Assembly: GCF_002192695.1 (NCBI RefSeq) | Contig: NZ_MTLG01000088.1 | Coordinates: 1-64,000 of the forward strand | DNA from: Achromobacter xylosoxidans | Lineage (GTDB): Bacteria; Pseudomonadota; Gammaproteobacteria; Burkholderiales; Burkholderiaceae_B | Length of the DNA: 64,000 bases | Reading direction: 5' to 3' | Translations under genes and position numbers: made by a program | In this document: positions 60,215 through 64,000 of the stretch, in pieces | How positions within the stretch are numbered: the stretch's first letter is position 1 | How the letters are laid out: every line of letters starts with the position of its first letter | Notes under the pieces: generated by a model | Database searches by the model: none | What the model saw: the letters and a program-made list of their open reading frames with translations, nothing else | Told to the model about the DNA's origin: nothing

Positions 60215-60241
60215 CCGCTTGGGCCACAGCCCCTGGCGGTC
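60213..60241. terminator. Weak bidirectional hairpin
   Basis: gaccgc / gcggtc, 6-bp outer stem with a partly pairable interior, in the 26-bp gap between the exporter and the convergent lipoprotein gene. Confidence 0.3.
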
Positions 60242-60555
60242 TAGCGGCTCTTGCCGGACCCGGCGGACGCGTTCACGTAGTCCTTCACCGTACGGTCCCG
60301 GTTGAAGATCACCGTCAGCGTCTGCTGGTTGTCCATCGCGCCGTAGGCGCTGTTGTCGAAATAGAACCAGGTGGCCGTCGTCAACCCTTCGCGGTTGACG
60401 CTCTGGGAACGGGGCGGGCCGAAGTCGCGGACCATCTCGTCGTAGGTAGTGACGTTGAGCTTGATCGCCGCCACCTTCGATTCGGTCAGCAGGTCGCTGG
60501 AACCGGTGGCGCAGCCCGTCACGATGGCGGCCACGAAAAGCAAGGATGTTCTCAT
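60241..60555 (-). CDS. Small outer-membrane-type lipoprotein, SmpA/OmlA-like
   Basis: Protein of 104 residues from ATG 60555. A lipoprotein signal with lipobox 'IVTGCAT' places the mature N-terminal Cys at residue 15. The mature part resembles the small alpha-beta SmpA/OmlA fold ('TYDEMVRDFGPPRSQS', 'TTATWFYFDNSAY', 'LTVIFNRDRTVKDY'), known in BamE but also in unrelated lipoproteins. Function unknown; not likely to be BamE itself because it is shorter and lacks the usual genome context. The 60606 start would put 17 non-signal residues in front. Confidence 0.7.
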   Translation of the reverse strand: MRTSLLFVAAIVTGCATGSSDLLTESKVAAIKLNVTTYDEMVRDFGPPRSQSVNREGLTTATWFYFDNSAYGAMDNQQTLTVIFNRDRTVKDYVNASAGSGKSR

Positions 60556-60692
60556 TCTGTGTTCCCCGGTGTGGCGGGCCGCACGGGGCGGCCAGCGCAT
60601 TGGCATGTTTCAAGCTGCCAGGATTAGAACCCAAAATGGCGCGCTGTTGAATGCCGCGGACGCCGCGCAGTCTCGGCGCATGCGCTGCCCGT

Positions 60693-61604
60693 TCAAATCG
60701 CCCCGCCCCGCTGCGCCATGTACGCATGCCGGAAGTAATCCCGCACCACCTGCATCGCCGGCGAGATTTCCGCGCCGCGGCGCCAGGCCAGCCCCACGTT
60801 CATGGGCGGAATCGGGTCCTTGAGCTGGACCGTTTCGATGCGCCGTCCTTCCAGCGACCAGGGCCGGTAGACCATGTCCGACAGCAGGGCCACGCCGCTG
60901 CCGTTGGCCACCATGCTGCGCACCGCTTCGACCGATGAGGTGCGCAGCCGCACGTCGGGCTTGAAGGGGGTTTCGTTCCAGTAGCGCAAGGCGGTATAGG
61001 CCGCCTCGTCGACGGTCAGCATGATGAAGGGCTCGCGTGAAACATCCTCCAGGGTCACGGCGTCCGCCGCCAGCAGGGGATGCCTGGCCGGCAGCCACAG
61101 GCGCCGCGGCGAACCGAAGAAGTGCTCCACCGCCAGGTCCGGATTGGCGACGTTGGAGGTCAGCAGCACCGCCATGTCATAGCGGTTCGCGATCAGGCCT
61201 TCCTCGATGGCGCTGCGGTTCAGCTCGTGCAGCTGGATGTCCAGGCGCGGATACAGCTGCGACAGCCGCTGCAGGTGGTACGGCAGGAAATATCCGATCA
61301 CCGTGTAGGAAGCCGCCAGCAGCAGGCGGCCGGAAACCTCTTCGGCCGCCGCCGGCATGCGCAGGGCTTCGTCGACCGAGGACAGGATGTTGTAGGCGTG
61401 GTTCAGGAAGGTGCGGCCGCTGTGGGTCAGCGTCACGCCGTGCGCGCCGCGCAGGAACAGCGCCGTGCCCACGGTGTCCTCCAGTTCGCGGATGGCGCTG
61501 GTGATGGCCGACTGCGAGATGGCCAGTTGGATCGCGGCCTGGGAAATCTGACCGAGCTCGGCCGCCGCAATGAAGTATTTGAGCTGGCGTAGGGTAATCG
61601 ACAT
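60693..61604 (-). CDS. LysR-family regulator
   Basis: Protein of 303 residues. HTH 'MSITLRQLKYFIAAAELGQISQAA' with 'AISQSAITSAIRELEDTVG' (about 1-60) and a LysR effector domain (about 90-295). Divergent from the pxpA-accB-accC cluster with about 260 bp between starts, where a 17-bp palindrome of the T-N11-A type lies. It probably responds to 5-oxoproline or a related ligand (inference). Confidence 0.88.
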   Translation of the reverse strand: MSITLRQLKYFIAAAELGQISQAAIQLAISQSAITSAIRELEDTVGTALFLRGAHGVTLTHSGRTFLNHAYNILSSVDEALRMPAAAEEVSGRLLLAASYTVIGYFLPYHLQRLSQLYPRLDIQLHELNRSAIEEGLIANRYDMAVLLTSNVANPDLAVEHFFGSPRRLWLPARHPLLAADAVTLEDVSREPFIMLTVDEAAYTALRYWNETPFKPDVRLRTSSVEAVRSMVANGSGVALLSDMVYRPWSLEGRRIETVQLKDPIPPMNVGLAWRRGAEISPAMQVVRDYFRHAYMAQRGGAI

Positions 61605-61745
61605 GTCGTTCCTTATCTATTAAATCGATATCTTCCCTTTAGGATATCTGCTTATTCTGTCCGCAACTTGATCTATCAAATCAGGGATATCCCGTATTTT
61701 TCATAGGAAACAATTCCTGGAAAACAGAATCATGCATGAGGGACT

Positions 61746-61762
61746 TATCTGAAATTCAGATA
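61746..61762. promoter_or_regulatory. LysR box candidate (17-bp palindrome)
   Basis: tatctgaaattcagata is a perfect palindrome around one central base and contains T-N11-A spacing. It lies between the divergent LysR and pxpA genes, 105 bp before the pxpA start. Confidence 0.6.
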
Positions 61763-61774
61763 TCGATAGATCTA

Positions 61775-61790
61775 TAAAAAGATCTTTTTA
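61775..61790. promoter_or_regulatory. 16-bp palindrome next to the LysR box
   Basis: taaaaagatcttttta is perfectly self-complementary, 12 bp past the 17-bp palindrome. Together with gggatatccc at 61684-61693 it makes a cluster of dyads in an A/T-rich promoter region; possible activation site or RNA hairpin. Confidence 0.4.
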
Positions 61791-61866
61791 TCCCCTGCCG
61801 GCTTGGCTAATGTTCACGTCACACGCCGCGCCGGATGCGGCGAGCAACGCGAAGGAGCCACCCGCA

Positions 61867-62643
61867 ATGAGCAAGCGCAGCATCGACCTCAACTCGGACA
61901 TGGGGGAAGGATTTGGCCCGTGGACCATCGGGGACGGCGTGGACGACGCGATCATGCCCTTGATCAGTTCCGCCAACATCGCCACGGGATTCCATGCCGG
62001 CGACCCGCGGATCATGAACCGCACGGTGTTGCAGGCGCGTGAACATGGCGTCTGTATCGGCGCCCATCCCGGCTTTCGCGACCTGGTGGGTTTCGGCCGG
62101 CGGGACATGCGCGAAAGCGCCGAAGCGCTGGTGCACGACATCGTCTATCAACTGGGCGCCCTGCGCGAGTTCGCCCGGCTGCACGGACTGCGCCTGCAGC
62201 ACGTAAAGCCCCATGGCGCGCTGTACATGCAGGCCGCCCGCGACGAAACCCTGTCGCGGCGCCTGATCGAAACGCTGCAGGAATTGGAGCCCACGCTGGC
62301 GCTGTACTGCATGGAAAGCTCGGTCACCTACCGCCTGGCGCGCGAACTGAACCAGCCCGTGGTGCGCGAGTTCTACGCCGACCGCGACTACGACGCCAGC
62401 GGTTCCATCGTCTTCACCCGCTACACCCAGCCGCTGGACCCCATCCAGGTCGCCGAAAAAGTGCTGCGCGCCTGCACCGAGGGGCGCGTGCGCACGGTCG
62501 AAGGCAAGGACATCGCCATCGACTTCGATTCCGTCTGCATACACAGCGACACGCCGGGCGCCCTGTCCCTGGTGCGCGCCGCCCGCGAAAAGCTGGAGGC
62601 CCATGGCATCCGGATCGCGCCTCCCAGCGTGACCGGTCCCTGA
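61867..62643 (+). CDS. pxpA: LamB/YcsF family protein, 5-oxoprolinase subunit A
   Basis: Protein of 258 residues from ATG 61867 (gaaggag 11 nt upstream; the start at 61810 is rejected). LamB/YcsF marks: '[18 protein letters not shown]', '[20 protein letters not shown]', '[17 protein letters not shown]' and '[12 protein letters not shown]'. PxpA with PxpB and PxpC forms the ATP-dependent 5-oxoprolinase that reopens pyroglutamate to glutamate. PxpB/PxpC genes are not in the window and may lie beyond its end. Here it leads a cluster with a biotin carrier and biotin carboxylase. The older link of this family to lactam utilisation came from Aspergillus. Confidence 0.85.
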   Translation: MSKRSIDLNSDMGEGFGPWTIGDGVDDAIMPLISSANIATGFHAGDPRIMNRTVLQAREHGVCIGAHPGFRDLVGFGRRDMRESAEALVHDIVYQLGALREFARLHGLRLQHVKPHGALYMQAARDETLSRRLIETLQELEPTLALYCMESSVTYRLARELNQPVVREFYADRDYDASGSIVFTRYTQPLDPIQVAEKVLRACTEGRVRTVEGKDIAIDFDSVCIHSDTPGALSLVRAAREKLEAHGIRIAPPSVTGP

Positions 62644-62682
62644 ACCGCCTGCTCACCCGAACAACATACCAAGGAGAAAACC

Positions 62683-62925
62683 ATGCCGTTGCACGATATT
62701 CCCAGCCCCCTGCCCGGAACCTTCTATCGCCGCCCCAGCCCCGGCGCGGCGCCATTCGTGGAACCGGGCGCCACGGTGGCCGCCGGCGCCGTGATCGGCA
62801 TCGTCGAAGTGATGAAGCAGTTCAACCAGATCGAAACGCCCACCGGCGGCGTGGTGGCGGAGATCCTGGTGGAAGACGGCGACCCGGTGGAAGCCGGGCA
62901 GCCCCTGTTGCGCATCGAGGGATAG
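62683..62925 (+). CDS. Biotin carboxyl carrier protein domain (AccB-like, short)
   Basis: Protein of 80 residues consisting only of a biotinyl domain. The biotinylated Lys is K45 in 'VEVMKQFNQI' (usual motif A/V-M-K-M; here Gln follows). It lacks the N-terminal region of housekeeping AccB. Standing between pxpA and an accC-like gene, it probably serves a special carboxylase of the LamB/YcsF cluster, not fatty acid synthesis (inference). Confidence 0.85.
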   Translation: MPLHDIPSPLPGTFYRRPSPGAAPFVEPGATVAAGAVIGIVEVMKQFNQIETPTGGVVAEILVEDGDPVEAGQPLLRIEG

Positions 62926-62933
62926 GCCGCGCC

Positions 62934-64000
62934 ATGTCCGATATCAACCCCCCCTACCGCCCCCGCAAGATCCACAAGGTGCTGGTGGCCAACCGCGGCG
63001 AAATCGCGCTGCGCGTCATCCGCGCCGCCCGCGAACTGGGCATGCGCACCGTGGCCGTGTACAGCGAAGCGGACCGCGACGCGCTGGCCACGCGCATGGC
63101 CGACGAAGCCGTGCTCATCGGCCCCTCGCACGCGACGCGCAGCTACCTGAATACCGAAGCGCTGCTGGAGGCCGCGCGCAGCACCGGCGTCCAGGCGGTG
63201 CACCCCGGCTACGGCTTCCTGTCCGAAAACGCGGCGTTTGCGCAGGCCGTGAGCGACGCCGGCCTGATCTTCGTCGGACCCGATGCCGCCACCATCCGCA
63301 CCATGGGCGACAAGGCCGCGGCGCGCGCCTGCGCCCAGGCGGCCGGGGTGCCGACGGTACCCGGCAGCGCGGGCGTGCTGTCGTCGCTGGACGAGGCCCT
63401 GACCCATGCCGCGCTTATTGGCTACCCGCTGATGATCAAGGCCGCAGCCGGCGGCGGCGGACGCGGCATCCGCGTGGTGCGCGACGAAACCGAGTTGCGC
63501 GCGCAGATGCCGCAGGCCCAGGCCGAGGCGCAGGCGGCCTTCGGCGAGGCCGGCGTATACCTGGAACGCTACCTGCCGCGCGCGCGGCACATCGAAGTGC
63601 AGGTCCTGGGCGACGGCAGCAGCGCCGTGCACCTGTACGAACGCGAATGTTCGCTGCAGCGGCGCCGCCAAAAGGTCTTGGAAGAAGCGCCCTCGCCGGC
63701 CCTGGCCCCCGCCACCCGGCAGAAGCTGTGCGAATCGGCGGCGCAACTGGCGCGCTCGGTCGGCTACCGGGGCGCGGGCACGCTGGAATACCTGTACGAC
63801 GACAGCCGCGGCGCGGGCGAGTTCTTCTTCATCGAAATGAATACCCGCATCCAGGTCGAGCACCCCATCACCGAAGCCATCACCGGCGTGGACCTGGTGC
63901 GCGAAATGCTGCGCATCGCCGATGGCGAGCCGCTGCGCTTGCGCCAGCAGGACATCGCCATCCGCGGCGCAGCCATCGAATGCCGCCTGAACGCCGAAGA
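62934..64000 (+). CDS. Biotin carboxylase (AccC-like), cut by window end
   Basis: Partial: 355 codons are present with no stop. Start ATG 62934, 8 nt after the biotin carrier stop. Biotin carboxylase N-domain 'KVLVANRGEIALRVIRAARELGM' (in blocks), 'HPGYGFLSENAAFAQAV', ATP-grasp Gly loop 'IKAAAGGGGRGIRVV', and the active-site 'FIEMNTRIQVEHPITEAITGVDLV'. It carboxylates biotin on the carrier using ATP and bicarbonate. The remaining C-domain lies beyond position 64000. Confidence 0.9.
   Translation, partial: MSDINPPYRPRKIHKVLVANRGEIALRVIRAARELGMRTVAVYSEADRDALATRMADEAVLIGPSHATRSYLNTEALLEAARSTGVQAVHPGYGFLSENAAFAQAVSDAGLIFVGPDAATIRTMGDKAAARACAQAAGVPTVPGSAGVLSSLDEALTHAALIGYPLMIKAAAGGGGRGIRVVRDETELRAQMPQAQAEAQAAFGEAGVYLERYLPRARHIEVQVLGDGSSAVHLYERECSLQRRRQKVLEEAPSPALAPATRQKLCESAAQLARSVGYRGAGTLEYLYDDSRGAGEFFFIEMNTRIQVEHPITEAITGVDLVREMLRIADGEPLRLRQQDIAIRGAAIECRLNAE

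Overview
The window reads as a stretch of betaproteobacterial chromosome, most like the Alcaligenaceae (Bordetella/Achromobacter group). The clues are a high G+C content, dense ABC uptake operons each paired with its own regulator, five LysR regulators, a Burkholderiales-type general porin, a DUF1127 protein and a BKACE (DUF849) enzyme. Genus and species are inferred; no rRNA, tRNA, mobile element or CRISPR was seen.

Layout. 0.3-4.5 kb: DUF1127 protein, GcvA-type LysR, and a succinyl/acetyl-CoA transferase with a divergent LysR. 4.7-12.8 kb: general functions, including an MscS-type channel, two secreted Gly/Ser-rich proteins, a small monooxygenase, a DUF1653/exonuclease/MazG operon, a BdlA-like PAS-PAS chemoreceptor and a GST. 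12.8-18.8 kb: a GlxA-type AraC regulator divergent from a polyamine-type ABC transporter plus a proline-racemase homologue whose second catalytic Cys is Gly. 18.9-34.6 kb: a catabolic island with a FadR-type GntR regulator, split transketolase, AroE-like and GMC oxidoreductases, an iron-type alcohol dehydrogenase, an SDR / lambda-crystallin dehydrogenase / BKACE operon, and a branched-chain-type ABC transporter with two more oxidoreductases. Three near-identical 13-bp palindromes lie in its two main divergent promoter regions, which suggests one regulon.

34.6-37.8 kb: thiopurine methyltransferase, and an aldo/keto reductase divergent from a YqhC-like AraC regulator. 37.8-44.6 kb: an operon with paired LacI-type operators, encoding a fold-III PLP D-amino-acid enzyme, a polar amino acid ABC transporter, RidA, an aspartoacylase-family deacylase and the LacI regulator. 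44.7-49.7 kb: hydratase, LysR, two YcaC-type hydrolases, a fatty acid hydroxylase/sterol desaturase and a YdcH protein. 49.8-59.5 kb: LysR divergent from a dipeptide ABC operon that continues into an S15/CocE hydrolase and a porin, with a 15-codon leader ORF fused stop-to-start to the first permease gene. 59.6-64 kb: LysE/ArgO exporter, a small lipoprotein, and a LysR divergent from a pxpA-accB-accC cluster cut by the window end.

Taken together this is a nutrient-scavenging region. At least four transporter operons are coupled to enzymes that handle the imported substrate (hydroxyproline-like, unknown hydroxy acid/polyol, D-amino acid or N-acyl amino acid, peptides), each next to a dedicated regulator. 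Starts were moved inward from the longest ORF wherever a Shine-Dalgarno sequence, signal peptide or family N-terminus decided it.
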